A stretch of 64,000 bases of DNA from Bog-532 sp963720945 (GTDB taxonomy: Bacteria; Actinomycetota; Actinomycetes; Streptosporangiales; Streptosporangiaceae): positions 124,001 through 188,000 of the forward strand of contig CAVRHH010000031.1 of assembly GCA_963720945.1 (NCBI GenBank), in the 5' to 3' direction. Positions 42,897 to 51,955 of this stretch are shown here, in pieces. The notes under the pieces were generated by a model. The model was not told the origin of the DNA. It did not search any database and saw only the letters and a program-made list of their open reading frames with translations. The stretch's first letter is position 1. Each line of letters begins with the position of its first letter. The position numbers and the translations under genes were made by a program.

Positions 42897-45395
42897 CTAT
42901 AGCTGCCCGACATCCGTGATCCGCAGCACGGCCGTCCCGGCCTCGTCGGAGGCGGCCAGGTCGATCTGCGCGCTGAAGCCCCAGTCGTGGTTCCCGGCCG
43001 GATCGTCGAAGATCTGCCGGGCCGTCCACACCTGCGGGCCCTCGTCCAGGATCAGCAGCCCGGGGCCCCGCGCGTCCGGGCCGGTGCCGATCTCGTCGTG
43101 CTCGCCGAAGTACGCGTCCAGGGCGTCGCCCCACGCGTCGGCGTCCCAGCCGGAGTCCGCGTCCAGCTCGCCCAGTTCGGTGTAGTGACCCAGCGCGGCC
43201 AGCGTGACCCGCCGGAACAGCGCGTTGCGCACCAGCACCCGGAACGCCCGCACGTTGCGGGTCACCGACGGCGGCTGCGCGGCCGCCGCCACGGTCTCCT
43301 CCGCGTCCGGGTTGCGCAGCCGTTCCCACTCGTCGATGAGGCTGGAGTCCACCTGGCGGACCAGCTCGCCAAGCCACTCGATCAGGTCGATGAGCTCCTC
43401 GGTCTTGCCGTCCTCGGGCACGGTCTGCCGCAGCGCCTTGTACGCGTCGGCCAGGTACCGCAGCACCAGCCCCTCGGACCGGGACAGCCCGTAGAACCCG
43501 ATGTACTCGGTGAACGTCATCGACCGCTCGTACATGTCGCGGACCACCGACTTGGGGGCCAGCTCGTGATCGGCGACCCACGGATGCCCGCGCCGGTAGA
43601 TCCCGAACGCGTGCTGCAGCAGGTCCTCCAGCGGCTTCGGGTACGTGACCGAGTCCAGCAGGTCCATCCGGGTGTCGTAGTCGAGGCCGTCGGCCTTCAT
43701 CTGCGCGACCGCCTCGCCGCGGGCCCGGAACTGCTGCGCGGACAGGACCTGGCGCGGGTTGTCCAGGGTGGACTCGATGACCGACAGCGCGTCCAGCGCG
43801 TACGACGGCGACTCGGCGTCCAGCAGTTCCAGCGCGGCCAGCGCGAACGGCGACAGCGGCTGGTTGAGCGCGAAGTCGAACTGCAGGTCCACGGTGAGCC
43901 GGACCCAGCGGCCCAGCTCGTCCGGCTCGGCCAGCCGCTCGACCACCCCGCCGGCCAGCAGCGCCCGGTAGATCTGGATGGCCCGGTGGATGTGCGCCCG
44001 CTGCGCCGCACGGTCCTCGTGGTTGTTGGTCAGCAGGTGCTTCATCGCGGCGAACGCGTCCCCCGGACGGCTCATCACGTTCAGCAGCATCGCGTGGCTG
44101 ACCGCGAACCGGGACTTCAGCGGCTCCGGCTCGGCGGCCACCAGCCGCTCGAAGGTGGGCTGGCCCCAGGAGACGAACCCCTCGGGCGGCTTCTTGCGTA
44201 CCACCTTGCGCCGCTTCTTCGGGTCGTCGCCCGCCTTGGCCAGCGCCTGCTCGTTCTCGACCACGTGCTCGGGGGCCTGCACCACGACGGTCCCCACCGT
44301 GTCGTACCCGGCCCGCCCGGCCCGCCCGGCGATCTGGTGGAACTCCCGCGCCTGCAGCAGCCGCGTCTTGTTCCCGTCGTACTTGGACAGCGCGGTGAAC
44401 AGCACCGTCCTGATCGGCACGTTGATGCCCACGCCGAGGGTGTCGGTGCCGCAGATGACCTTGAGCTGCCCGGCCTGCGCCAGGGTCTCGACCAGCCGCC
44501 GGTACTTGGGCAGCATGCCCGCGTGGTGCACCCCGATGCCGTGCCGGACCAGCCGGGACAGCGTCTTCCCGAAGCCGGCCGTGAACCGGAAGTGGCCGAT
44601 CGTCTCGGCGATGGCGTCCTTCTCCGCGCGGGTGCACACGTTGATGCTCATCAGCGCCTGCGCCTGCTCCAGCGCGGCGGCCTGGGTGAAGTGCACGACG
44701 TAGACCGGCGCATCGTGGGTCTCCAGCAGCTCCCGCAGCGTCTCGTGCAGCGGCGTGAGCACGTACCGGAAGTTCAGCGGCACCGGGCGCGCGTCCGAGC
44801 GGACCACCGCGGTCGTCCGGCCGGTGCGCCGGGCCAGGTCCTTCTCGAAGAAGCTGACGTCCCCGAGGGTCGCCGACATCAGCACGAACTGGGCGTGCGG
44901 CAGCTCGATCAGCGGCACCTGCCACGCCCAGCCCCGGTCGGGGTCGGCGTAGAAGTGGAACTCGTCCATCACGACCTGGCCCACGTCCGCCTCGGCCCCG
45001 TCCCGCAGCGCGATGTTGGCCAGGATCTCCGCGGTGCAGCAGATGATCGGGGCCGACGCGTTGACGCTGGCGTCGCCGGTCATCATGCCCACGTTGGCCG
45101 GCCCGAAGGTCTCGCACAGCGCGAAGAACTTCTCCGACACCAGGGCCTTGATCGGCGCGGTATAGAAGGTGCGCTGCCCGTCCGCGAGCGCCGCGAAGTG
45201 CGCGCCCGCGGCCACCAGGCTCTTGCCGGACCCGGTCGGCGTGGACAGGATCACGTTGGATCCCGACACGACCTCGATCAGAGCCTCTTCCTGGTGCGGG
45301 TAGAGGCTCAGCCCCTGGTCCTTGGCCCAGTTCGCGAAGGCGCCGAACACGGCGTCCGGGTCCGGGGTCGCGGGCAGCGCGTCAGTCAGCGTCAT
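42897..45395 (-). CDS. Ski2-like DEAD/DEAH helicase with DUF3516
   Basis: An 832-residue superfamily-2 helicase. Motifs: TPTGSGKS (about residue 55), APIKAL, DEFH (about 142), SAT, HHAGMLPKYR, GTDTLGVGIN and QIAGRAGRAG. The C-terminal half is the DUF3516 region of actinobacterial Ski2-like/MTR4-like proteins. Likely role in RNA turnover. Start ATG 45395, four nt after GAGGAGGG; ATG 45425 would add ten residues. Confidence 0.92.
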   Translation of the reverse strand: MTLTDALPATPDPDAVFGAFANWAKDQGLSLYPHQEEALIEVVSGSNVILSTPTGSGKSLVAAGAHFAALADGQRTFYTAPIKALVSEKFFALCETFGPANVGMMTGDASVNASAPIICCTAEILANIALRDGAEADVGQVVMDEFHFYADPDRGWAWQVPLIELPHAQFVLMSATLGDVSFFEKDLARRTGRTTAVVRSDARPVPLNFRYVLTPLHETLRELLETHDAPVYVVHFTQAAALEQAQALMSINVCTRAEKDAIAETIGHFRFTAGFGKTLSRLVRHGIGVHHAGMLPKYRRLVETLAQAGQLKVICGTDTLGVGINVPIRTVLFTALSKYDGNKTRLLQAREFHQIAGRAGRAGYDTVGTVVVQAPEHVVENEQALAKAGDDPKKRRKVVRKKPPEGFVSWGQPTFERLVAAEPEPLKSRFAVSHAMLLNVMSRPGDAFAAMKHLLTNNHEDRAAQRAHIHRAIQIYRALLAGGVVERLAEPDELGRWVRLTVDLQFDFALNQPLSPFALAALELLDAESPSYALDALSVIESTLDNPRQVLSAQQFRARGEAVAQMKADGLDYDTRMDLLDSVTYPKPLEDLLQHAFGIYRRGHPWVADHELAPKSVVRDMYERSMTFTEYIGFYGLSRSEGLVLRYLADAYKALRQTVPEDGKTEELIDLIEWLGELVRQVDSSLIDEWERLRNPDAEETVAAAAQPPSVTRNVRAFRVLVRNALFRRVTLAALGHYTELGELDADSGWDADAWGDALDAYFGEHDEIGTGPDARGPGLLILDEGPQVWTARQIFDDPAGNHDWGFSAQIDLAASDEAGTAVLRITDVGQL

Positions 45396-45504
45396 CGCCC
45401 CTCCTCGGTCCGTTCCGTCCGCCATGTCCTGGTGCCCCCGGTGACCCTAGCAGCGGGTCACCGGGCCTAACCTCACCGCAACACCCAGCGGGGCCCTGGC
45501 ATTC

Positions 45505-46230
45505 CTAGGACTTCCCCAGGATGACCCGGAACTCGGCGATCCCGTGGCTGGCCAGCGAGCCGATGGCGCCGTACCCCTTCGGCCCTTTGATACCCCAGGT
45601 ACCGAACGGGACCGGGATCGAGCCCACGGCCTGCAGGGCGGTCCCGTCCCGGCGCGCCGTCAGCGTCACCGTCACCGGGCGCGTCACCCCACCCACGGTG
45701 AACTCCGCGGGCGCCGTCAGCGTTACCGTCGCGCCCGAGCCGAACGCCGCCGGCAGCGGCACCGGCCGCGCCAGCGTGACCGTCGCGTCCGGGTAGCGCC
45801 GGGTGTTCAGGCTGGTGGCCAGTTGCGGCTGCTTCTTGCCGCTGACCGTGATCGTGGTGAGATTGATCCCGAACGAGCCGGTGTCAACGCGATCCCCGGC
45901 GATGACGACGGTCCCGGTCACGGCGTTCGTGCGGCCCACCACGTCGTTGCTGAGAAACAGCGCGGTCTCCTGGATCCGGAACCCGGCCGCCGATCCGGAG
46001 TCGGCCTGCCACGTCCCGTTCAGTGACCCGGACGGGCTGCTCACGGCGCCCGTGGGAAAGGTCAGCGGAGCCGGCGAGGGCTGGAGTTTGATGGCGGCGG
46101 CGACCCCCCCGATAAGGAGCACCAGGAGCACGGCCACGCCGCCGAGAATCCAGCGCCACCAGTGGCGGCGGCGCGGTGATCCGCGGGGTGCCCGTGGCGT
46201 CCGCGCGGTGAACTGTGCCGGTGTGGTCAT
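45505..46230 (-). CDS. Membrane-anchored YceI family protein
   Basis: A 241-residue protein: a basic N-terminus, one membrane anchor (WILGGVAVLLVLLIGGVAAA) and an outside YceI lipocalin-like domain (GSLNGTWQADSGSAAGF, GTVVIAGDRVDTGSFG, RRYPDATVTLARP, HGIAEFRVILGKS). YceI proteins bind isoprenoid-like lipids. The start ATG 46230 overlaps the preceding gene stop by 4 nt (ATGA), so the two are co-translated. Confidence 0.88.
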   Translation of the reverse strand: MTTPAQFTARTPRAPRGSPRRRHWWRWILGGVAVLLVLLIGGVAAAIKLQPSPAPLTFPTGAVSSPSGSLNGTWQADSGSAAGFRIQETALFLSNDVVGRTNAVTGTVVIAGDRVDTGSFGINLTTITVSGKKQPQLATSLNTRRYPDATVTLARPVPLPAAFGSGATVTLTAPAEFTVGGVTRPVTVTLTARRDGTALQAVGSIPVPFGTWGIKGPKGYGAIGSLASHGIAEFRVILGKS

Positions 46231-46721
46231 GACGGTCCTTCCTTAACCGCCGGGTCGTTCCCAGGGGCGACCCGGAACACGGGGTAGTGCGGGGCGATGG
46301 CGTCGAACGCGGCCAGCGGCGCGTCCCGGCGGACGGGTATGTGCGGCCGCCCGCCCGGCACCCGGTCCAGGTAGCGCCGCAGGATGGGGCCGCGCTCGCT
46401 GACCGGCACCTCGATGAGGCGGCACCGCCGGGCCCGGCCGTGCCGCAGCGTGGCCTGGCCGCCGGCGGCGCGGACGTTCTGCACCCAGTTGGACCGCTCG
46501 CCGAGCATCGGCACGAGGTACCACGCGCCGTTCCAGTCGGCCATCCCCAGCGGGAACCGGATCAGGCGGCCCGAGCGGCGGCCGGTCACCTCGAGCGTGA
46601 CCCAGCGTTCCGGCGCCAGCCCGAGGCCGAACACCGCCGCCCATAGCCGCGACAGCCGTCGCGCCGTCGCGTTGCCCCGGCCGCCCGCGTACGTGGCCCG
46701 GAGCCGTTCGCTGTAGCTCAT
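46227..46721 (-). CDS. Deazaflavin (F420)-dependent nitroreductase-family protein
   Basis: A 164-residue split-barrel protein of the Ddn family. Strand WVTLEVTGRRSGRLIRFPLG and then WYLVPMLGERSNWVQNVRAAGG are the family hallmark for F420 binding. These enzymes reduce quinones or nitro compounds. Overlaps the YceI gene, forming a two-gene operon divergent from the TetR gene. Confidence 0.88.
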   Translation of the reverse strand: MSYSERLRATYAGGRGNATARRLSRLWAAVFGLGLAPERWVTLEVTGRRSGRLIRFPLGMADWNGAWYLVPMLGERSNWVQNVRAAGGQATLRHGRARRCRLIEVPVSERGPILRRYLDRVPGGRPHIPVRRDAPLAAFDAIAPHYPVFRVAPGNDPAVKEGPS

Positions 46722-46832
46722 GGCGTCCTCCCGTCCTGGCTGACTGCCGCACTACATACTAGAATTAGAGATATCAAACTTGAAACACAGTGTCTAAAGT
46801 CCCAAGAGTTAGACTGCCGGAGGAGGTACGTC
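46722..46832. promoter_or_regulatory. Divergent promoter/operator region of TetR
   Basis: 111 bp, markedly AT-rich, between divergent Ddn-like and TetR genes. It holds a 9-bp odd palindrome ACACAGTGT (46785-46793) and a hexamer pair GTCTAA ... TTAGAC about 46792-46814, fitting a TetR-family operator that controls both genes. The TetR start has AGGAGGAGG upstream. Confidence 0.45.
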
Positions 46833-47699
46833 ATGGCATCCGAATTCCGGGCCGCCGGGCGGCCCAGCGGGCCGGCCCCGACCGCCCTGGCCCGGCGGGG
46901 GCGCCGGCTGTCCGACCACGAGACCGGGCAGCGGATGCTTGCGGCGGCGGTGGCGATGGTGCACCGCACCGGGCTGACCGTGAGCCTGGACCACATCAGC
47001 TTCGAGGACGTCATCCGCGACGCGGACGTGTCCCGCAGCGCGGTCTACCGCCGCTGGCCGTACAAGGACCTGTTCTTCAGCGACCTGGTGAAGGAACTGG
47101 CCAGGGACGCGACGCCGCCGGCCATCGCCAGCGATGAGCTGGACCTGATCCAGCAGATCGTGGCCGAGCGGCTGGACTGGCTGGAGACCGCCGGGGGGCG
47201 CCGCCGCCTGCTGCTGGAAATGTTCCGCCAGCTGTCACTGCTGGACTTCGAGACGCTGTACCGGTCGCCCGAGTGGCGGACCTACCTGGCGCTGCACGCG
47301 ACCTTCCTGAGCCTCGCCGACGGCGAGCTGCGCGACGAGGTCCAGGAGATCCTGGCCAAGTCCGAGCGGGAACACACGGCCCGGGTGGCGGGGGCCTGGG
47401 AGCAGATGACCGCCCTGTTCGGGTACCGGCTGCGGCCCGGGGCCACGTTCGCCGTGCTGGCCACGCTGCTCAGCGCGACCATGCGCGGCCTGATCATCAC
47501 GGCGTTGTCCCTGCCCGAGCTGGCCGGGCCGCAGGCCCACGGGAACCCGTTCGGCGCGGACGGCGACTGGTCGCTGGACGCGATCGGCCTGACCAGCATC
47601 GCGCTGGCGTTCCTGGAGCTCGATCCCGCGGTCGAGTGGGACCCGCAGCGCGTCGCGGCCGTCCGCCAGGCCCTCAGCTCGCTGTCCCTGCCGGAGTGA
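46833..47699 (+). CDS. TetR/AcrR family transcriptional regulator
   Basis: A 288-residue regulator. The helix-turn-helix lies at about residues 30-80: LTVSLDHISFEDVIRDADVS, then RSAVYRRWPYKDLFF. The C-terminal ligand-binding domain is helical. Divergent from the Ddn/YceI operon, so it likely represses that operon and itself. Overlaps the end of the convergent M20 gene by 26 nt. Start ATG 46833. Confidence 0.88.
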   Translation: MASEFRAAGRPSGPAPTALARRGRRLSDHETGQRMLAAAVAMVHRTGLTVSLDHISFEDVIRDADVSRSAVYRRWPYKDLFFSDLVKELARDATPPAIASDELDLIQQIVAERLDWLETAGGRRRLLLEMFRQLSLLDFETLYRSPEWRTYLALHATFLSLADGELRDEVQEILAKSEREHTARVAGAWEQMTALFGYRLRPGATFAVLATLLSATMRGLIITALSLPELAGPQAHGNPFGADGDWSLDAIGLTSIALAFLELDPAVEWDPQRVAAVRQALSSLSLPE

Positions 47700-48867
47700 C
47701 CCGGGGCCCCGGATCCCGCAGGAACTGCGTCAGGGCCTGGTAGTAGGGGCCGATCGTGGCGATGTCCGCGTACTCCTCGGCCCCGTGCTGCCCATGCCCC
47801 CCGACGCCGAACGCCACCGCCGTGACGCCCGCCTCCCCGTAGAAGCGCCCGTCGCCGGTGCCGTGCTTGCGCAGGAATTCCGGCTGGTAGCCCTGTGCGA
47901 GCGCGGCGCCGGCGAGCCGGGTGATCTCGGGCCGGCCGCCGTCGGCGTTCTGCGGCGCGTCCACGTGGTCGACCACGGCCGTCACGCCCGGCTCGCAGAA
48001 CCCCTGCAGGTAGGCGGCGATCTGCCCGCTGCTCTTCCCGGCCAGGTCGGTGTCCTCCGGCGGGAAGCGGATGTCCAGCCACGCCTCCGCCTCGGCCGGG
48101 ATCTGGTTGCGGGCCTGGTTCGGGGTGTGCACGCGCGCCAGGTTCACGGTGGTCCGCCAGGCCTCTTCGGTGGCCACCGGGTACCGGGCCAGCACGTTGT
48201 GCACGCTGCGCTGCAGCTTGACCAGGGCGTTGTCGCCCAGCCACGGGTAGGCGCTGTGCGCGCCGCGGCCGCTGGCCCGCAGCGTGACGCCGAGCATGCC
48301 CTTGGATTCGGTGACGATGCGCAGCCCGGTGGTCTCCCCGATCAGGACGAAGTCCCCGCGCACGCCGCGCTCGATCTGGTGCCGGGTGCCGTCGCGCCCG
48401 CCCACCTCCTCGTCGGTGACGAGCTGCAGCGCGAGCGGGTAGGCCACCGTGCCGGCCAGCTCGCGGAAGGCCAGCGCCTCGGCCAGCCCGGAGATCTTCA
48501 TGTCCTGCGCGCCCCGCGCGTACAGCCGGCCCCCTTCGCGGCGGGCCCGGAACTGATCCGGCGGCGCCGGCACCACGTCCAGGTGCGCGTTGAGGATGAC
48601 CCGGAAATCGGGCCGCCCGGCCGGCCCGGCGCCGGGCTCTGCCCCGGCGCGGCCGCCGCGGCCGCCGCCGGATCCGCCCTGACCAGGCTCGCCCTGGTAC
48701 ACCAGCGCGCTCGGCTTGCCGCCCGACTCGAACCGCTCCACCGTGTAACCGGGCCCGACGAAATCGAGCACGAAGCCGAGCGCCCGTGCCAGCTCCGCCG
48801 GCCGGTCCGCCGTCGACGGAATCGCGAGCAGCTCACCCGCCTGCTCCAGGAACCACTCCACGTCCAT
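47674..48867 (-). CDS. M20 family metallopeptidase
   Basis: A 397-residue amidohydrolase/peptidase: metal His in NAHLDVVP, bridging Asp and catalytic Glu in TDEEVGG, dimerisation domain and final His in GGHGQHGAEEYA. A Gly-rich insertion (GQGGSGGGRGGRAG) lies in the N-terminal part. Probably removes an acyl or amino acid group from a small substrate. It lies 16 nt after the TPP-enzyme gene, in one operon. Confidence 0.88.
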   Translation of the reverse strand: MDVEWFLEQAGELLAIPSTADRPAELARALGFVLDFVGPGYTVERFESGGKPSALVYQGEPGQGGSGGGRGGRAGAEPGAGPAGRPDFRVILNAHLDVVPAPPDQFRARREGGRLYARGAQDMKISGLAEALAFRELAGTVAYPLALQLVTDEEVGGRDGTRHQIERGVRGDFVLIGETTGLRIVTESKGMLGVTLRASGRGAHSAYPWLGDNALVKLQRSVHNVLARYPVATEEAWRTTVNLARVHTPNQARNQIPAEAEAWLDIRFPPEDTDLAGKSSGQIAAYLQGFCEPGVTAVVDHVDAPQNADGGRPEITRLAGAALAQGYQPEFLRKHGTGDGRFYGEAGVTAVAFGVGGHGQHGAEEYADIATIGPYYQALTQFLRDPGPRVTPAGTAS

Positions 48868-48883
48868 GGCCCCATCCTGCCCG

Positions 48884-50431
48884 CTACGGCAATACGGCCT
48901 CGATGAGGTGCGGGCCCGGCTCGGCCAGCGCCTGCCGCAGCCCGGCCGCGAACTCGGCCGCCGTGGTGGCCCGCACCGCGGGCACGCCCATCCCGGCGGC
49001 CAGCGCGGTGAAGTCCAGGGTGGGGTGGGTCAGGTCCAGCAGGCTCCGCGCCGCGTCCCCGGCCGTGCCCGCTTGGCCCGCGCCGACCCGTTCCAGCTCC
49101 ATGGCCAGGATGGCGTAGGACCGGTTGCTGAAGATCACCGTGGTGACGTCGAGCCCCTGGCGGGCGTGCGTCCACAGCGCCGAGAGCGTGTACATCGCGC
49201 TGCCGTCGGATTCCAGTGCGAGCACCGGCCGGTCCGGGCACGCGATCGCGGCCCCCGCGGCCAGCGGAAGTCCCTGCCCGATGGCCCCGCCGGTCAGCGT
49301 GAGCCAGTCATGCGGCGGGGCCCCGGCCGTCGCCCCGCTGAGCCAGAACCCGGACGTGTTCGACTCGTCAGACACGATGGCGTGCTCCGGCAGCAGCGCG
49401 CCGATGGCGGCCGCGGCGCTCTCCGCGGTCAGCGCCCCGTCCGGGATCGCCGGCCGGGCGGCCGGCTGCCGCGCGGGAGCGGCGCCCGCCGCGACCAGGT
49501 CGGCCAGCACCGCCAGCGCGCCGGGCACGTCCTCGCCGCGGCCCGCCAGCGTGTGCACCTCGCAGCCGTCCGGCACCAGCGAGCTGGGCTTGCCCGGGTA
49601 GGCGAAGAAAGTCACCGGCGCCTTCGCCCCGGCCAGGATCAGATGCCGCGTGCCCGCCAGCTGCGGCGCCGCCATCTCGCCCAGGTAGGCCAGCCGGTCA
49701 ACGGCCGGGAGCCCGGCGCCGCGCTCCAGCCGCGCCGGGAACATCTCGCCCACCAGCCGCGCGCCGGTGGCCACGGCGATCCGGCTGGCCGCCTCCAGCC
49801 CCGGCCGCCGCATCGCGGTGCCGCCCAGCAGGATCAGGCACGGCTCGCCGCTCCGCAGCGCCTTGGCCACGTCGCCGATCACCTCGCCCGGTACCGGCGA
49901 GGCCGGCCGGAGCGGGACGGCCGGGGCCGGCTCGGCCGGTTCGGACCAGGACACGTCGGCGGGCAGGATCAGCGTGGCGATCGCGCCCGCCGAGGCCGCC
50001 GCCACCGCCTCGGCCGCGTCGCCGGCCACGTCCGCGCTGCGCAGCGACCGCCGCACCCACCCCGATACCGACCGGGCCAGCGCGTCGATGTCGGACTCCA
50101 GCGGCGCGTCCAGCCGCTTGTGGAAGGTCGCGTGGTCGCCGACCACGTTCACCAGCGGGGTCCCGGCCCGCCGCGCGTTGTGCAGGTTGGCCAGTCCGTT
50201 GGCCAGCCCCGGTCCCAGGTGCAGCAGCGCTGCGGCGGGCCGCCCGGTCATCCGCCCGTACCCGTCCGCCGCGCCGGTCGCCACCCCCTCGAACAGGCAC
50301 AGCACGCCGTGCATCTGCGGCACCGTGTCCAGCGCCGCCACGAAGTGCATCTCCGAGGTGCCCGGGTTGCTGAAGCACACCTCGGCACCCGCTCCGGTCA
50401 GCGTCCGGATCAGCGCCTGCGCACCGTTCAT
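48884..50431 (-). CDS. Acetolactate-synthase-like TPP-dependent enzyme
   Basis: A 515-residue thiamine diphosphate enzyme. The activating Glu is in LFEGVATGAADGY; the Mg/TPP motif is ESDGSAMYTLSALWTHARQ with Asn in FSNRSY, and the middle domain is NAD/FAD-like. Related to benzoylformate decarboxylase and acetolactate synthase large subunits. Substrate unknown; operon with an M20 hydrolase suggests breakdown of an acylated keto acid. Start ATG 50431. Confidence 0.87.
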   Translation of the reverse strand: MNGAQALIRTLTGAGAEVCFSNPGTSEMHFVAALDTVPQMHGVLCLFEGVATGAADGYGRMTGRPAAALLHLGPGLANGLANLHNARRAGTPLVNVVGDHATFHKRLDAPLESDIDALARSVSGWVRRSLRSADVAGDAAEAVAAASAGAIATLILPADVSWSEPAEPAPAVPLRPASPVPGEVIGDVAKALRSGEPCLILLGGTAMRRPGLEAASRIAVATGARLVGEMFPARLERGAGLPAVDRLAYLGEMAAPQLAGTRHLILAGAKAPVTFFAYPGKPSSLVPDGCEVHTLAGRGEDVPGALAVLADLVAAGAAPARQPAARPAIPDGALTAESAAAAIGALLPEHAIVSDESNTSGFWLSGATAGAPPHDWLTLTGGAIGQGLPLAAGAAIACPDRPVLALESDGSAMYTLSALWTHARQGLDVTTVIFSNRSYAILAMELERVGAGQAGTAGDAARSLLDLTHPTLDFTALAAGMGVPAVRATTAAEFAAGLRQALAEPGPHLIEAVLP

Positions 50432-50523
50432 CCCGCCATTATCTACCGGCCGGTAGCAGCCGTGTTGTCCGCCGATGGCCGGGATGGGCATCGGGCCGGA
50501 TAATCCGGGTAGGAGCGGATGCC

Positions 50524-51140
50524 ATGAGCAGCGTCTATGTCGTCGGCACGTTCGACACCAAGGGCGGCGAACTGCAGTACGTGGCCGCCCTCATCGCCAC
50601 CGAAGGCGTGCCCGTGACCACCGTCGACGTCGGCACCGGCGCGTGCTGGACATTTCCACCACCGAGGTGTGCGACCTGCTGATGGGCGGCGTGATGAGCG
50701 CGGGGGAGGGGCGGCTGGACGCGATCGCCCGCACCCGGGTGCCCTACGTCGGCTCCTGCGGCGCCCTGGACATGGTCAACTTCGGGCCCGCGACACGGTG
50801 CCGGAACGTTACCGAGACCGCATCCTGTACGAGCACAATCCGCAGGTCACGCTGATGCGCACCATTCCGGAGGAGAACGAGCGGATTGGCGCGTTCATCG
50901 CGGCCAAGCTGAACGCCTGCGAGGGCCCGGTCCGGTTCCTGATCCCCGGGGGCGGCGTCTCCATGATCGACGCCCCCGGCCCGCCGTTCCACGACCCCGA
51001 GGCCGACCGGGCGCTGTTCGGGACCCTGGAACGGGAAATCCGCCCGGCCAAGGACCGGCAGCTCATCCGGCTGCCCCAGCACATCAACGACCCGGAGCTG
51101 GCGGAACGCGCTGGCCAGCGCGTTCCGCCAGATTAGCTAA
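50524..51140 (+). pseudogene. Decayed Tm-1-like ATP-binding (UPF0261) gene
   Basis: The N-terminus SSVYVVGTFDTKGGELQYVA and the later parts LDISTTEVCDLLMGGVMSAG, RYRDRILYEHNPQVTLMRT, FLIPGGGVSMIDAPG and RQLIRLPQHINDPE match Tm-1-like ATP-binding proteins (about 400 residues). Between VDVGTG (about 50,640) and LDIST some 150-200 residues are missing. Further shifts occur near 50,790 and 51,105. The frame sequence is 1, 0, 2, 0. The gene is clearly dead. Confidence 0.8.
51098..51131. repeat. 34-bp perfect palindrome
   Basis: 17 + 17 bp perfect inverted repeat without spacer, left arm starting ctggcggaacg. It sits at the very end of the Tm-1-like remnant and touches the first unit of the 14-bp array. 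Confidence 0.9.
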
Positions 51141-51270
51141 CACAGATTAGCTAACACAGATTAGCTAACACAGATTAGCTAACACAGATTAGCTAACACA
51201 GATCAGCTAACACAGATCAGCTAACACAGATCAGCTAACACAGATCAGCTAACACAGATCAGCTAACACA
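51131..51270. repeat. Ten tandem 14-bp AT-rich repeats
   Basis: Unit gattagctaacaca occurs five times (51131-51200), then gatcagctaacaca five times (51201-51270), without any variation within each block. A single T/C change separates the blocks. The TTAGCTAA core in the first block is itself palindromic. There is no spacer, so this is not CRISPR. The AT content is far above the surroundings. Follows the palindrome and precedes an AAGGAGG site. Confidence 0.93.
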
Positions 51271-51301
51271 GATCAGCGAGCCAGATCAGCAAGGAGGCGC
51301 C

Positions 51302-51379
51302 ATGCCCAGGCGGGCGGAGCTGCTCATCAAGTTCCACGCGATGGCCGAGCGGCGCGCCTTCAAGAACGTCACGTTCTGA
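51302..51379 (+). pseudogene. Remnant of a Tm-1 partner (PEP-hydrolase-like TIM barrel) gene
   Basis: A 25-codon frame begins PRRAELLIKFHAMAERR after AAGGAGG. The first 18 residues resemble the N-terminus of the PEP-hydrolase family (TIM-barrel) protein that usually follows Tm-1-like genes; the last 8 (AFKNVTF) may be its C-terminus. The middle would then be deleted, as in the preceding gene. It could also be a microprotein, but no function is known. Confidence 0.5.
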
Positions 51380-51391
51380 CCTGACGCCGCG

Positions 51392-51955
51392 TCAGGCAGC
51401 GCCTCCCGTATCTCCCGCACCTCCCGTATCTTCCGTATCTTCCGTATCTCCCGCGTGAAAGGTGAACATGCGGTTCGCGTCGATGCGGGCATAGACCGGG
51501 CCGGAGTCGAGGAACTCCTCCCACTGCGGCCCGTAACGCGGCACGTACACCTCGAGCAGCGCCTCACGGAAACCCGCGTGCTCGCTCTTGACGTCGATGA
51601 CGGTAGCCCGGCCATGAACGGTGACAGCGAGGTGCTCGCCGGGAAGATAGGTCGCGCTGACATCCGGCCGGTGCCGGATGTGCCGGAAGCGCACCGAGTC
51701 GGGCGAAGACCCGAAATGAAAAGCACCCCGGTAGAAGATCCCGTCCACGGGACCGACCAGAGGACGCCCGTCGGCCGTTACCGTGGCCAGGGCCAGCAGC
51801 CTCATGCCGGTCAGCTGCGCACACACCTCCGCCGCCCGCAAGCGGCGCTCTGGGGTGATGATGTCCCGCATATGACGGCCAGCCACAGCGGCGCTACGGT
51901 CAAGAAGCTCCTGAAGAGCTGCGAGATCAGCGGTCGTCTCGTACATGGCAAGCAT
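51392..51955 (-). CDS. PPOX-class (pyridoxamine 5'-phosphate oxidase family) protein
   Basis: A 187-residue split-barrel flavin/F420 protein: LLALATVTADGRPLVGPVDG, FHFGSSPDSVRFRHIRHRPD, TYLPGEHLAVTVHGRATVI. The last 20 residues are an acidic Gly/Asp/Thr repeat from a 9-bp repeat. Start ATG 51955, or 51946 in frame. Confidence 0.85.
   Translation of the reverse strand: MLAMYETTADLAALQELLDRSAAVAGRHMRDIITPERRLRAAEVCAQLTGMRLLALATVTADGRPLVGPVDGIFYRGAFHFGSSPDSVRFRHIRHRPDVSATYLPGEHLAVTVHGRATVIDVKSEHAGFREALLEVYVPRYGPQWEEFLDSGPVYARIDANRMFTFHAGDTEDTEDTGGAGDTGGAA

Noticed and set aside
51131..51270. CRISPR-like repetitive array
   Set aside because: Units are contiguous with no spacers and no cas genes are near; it is a simple tandem repeat.
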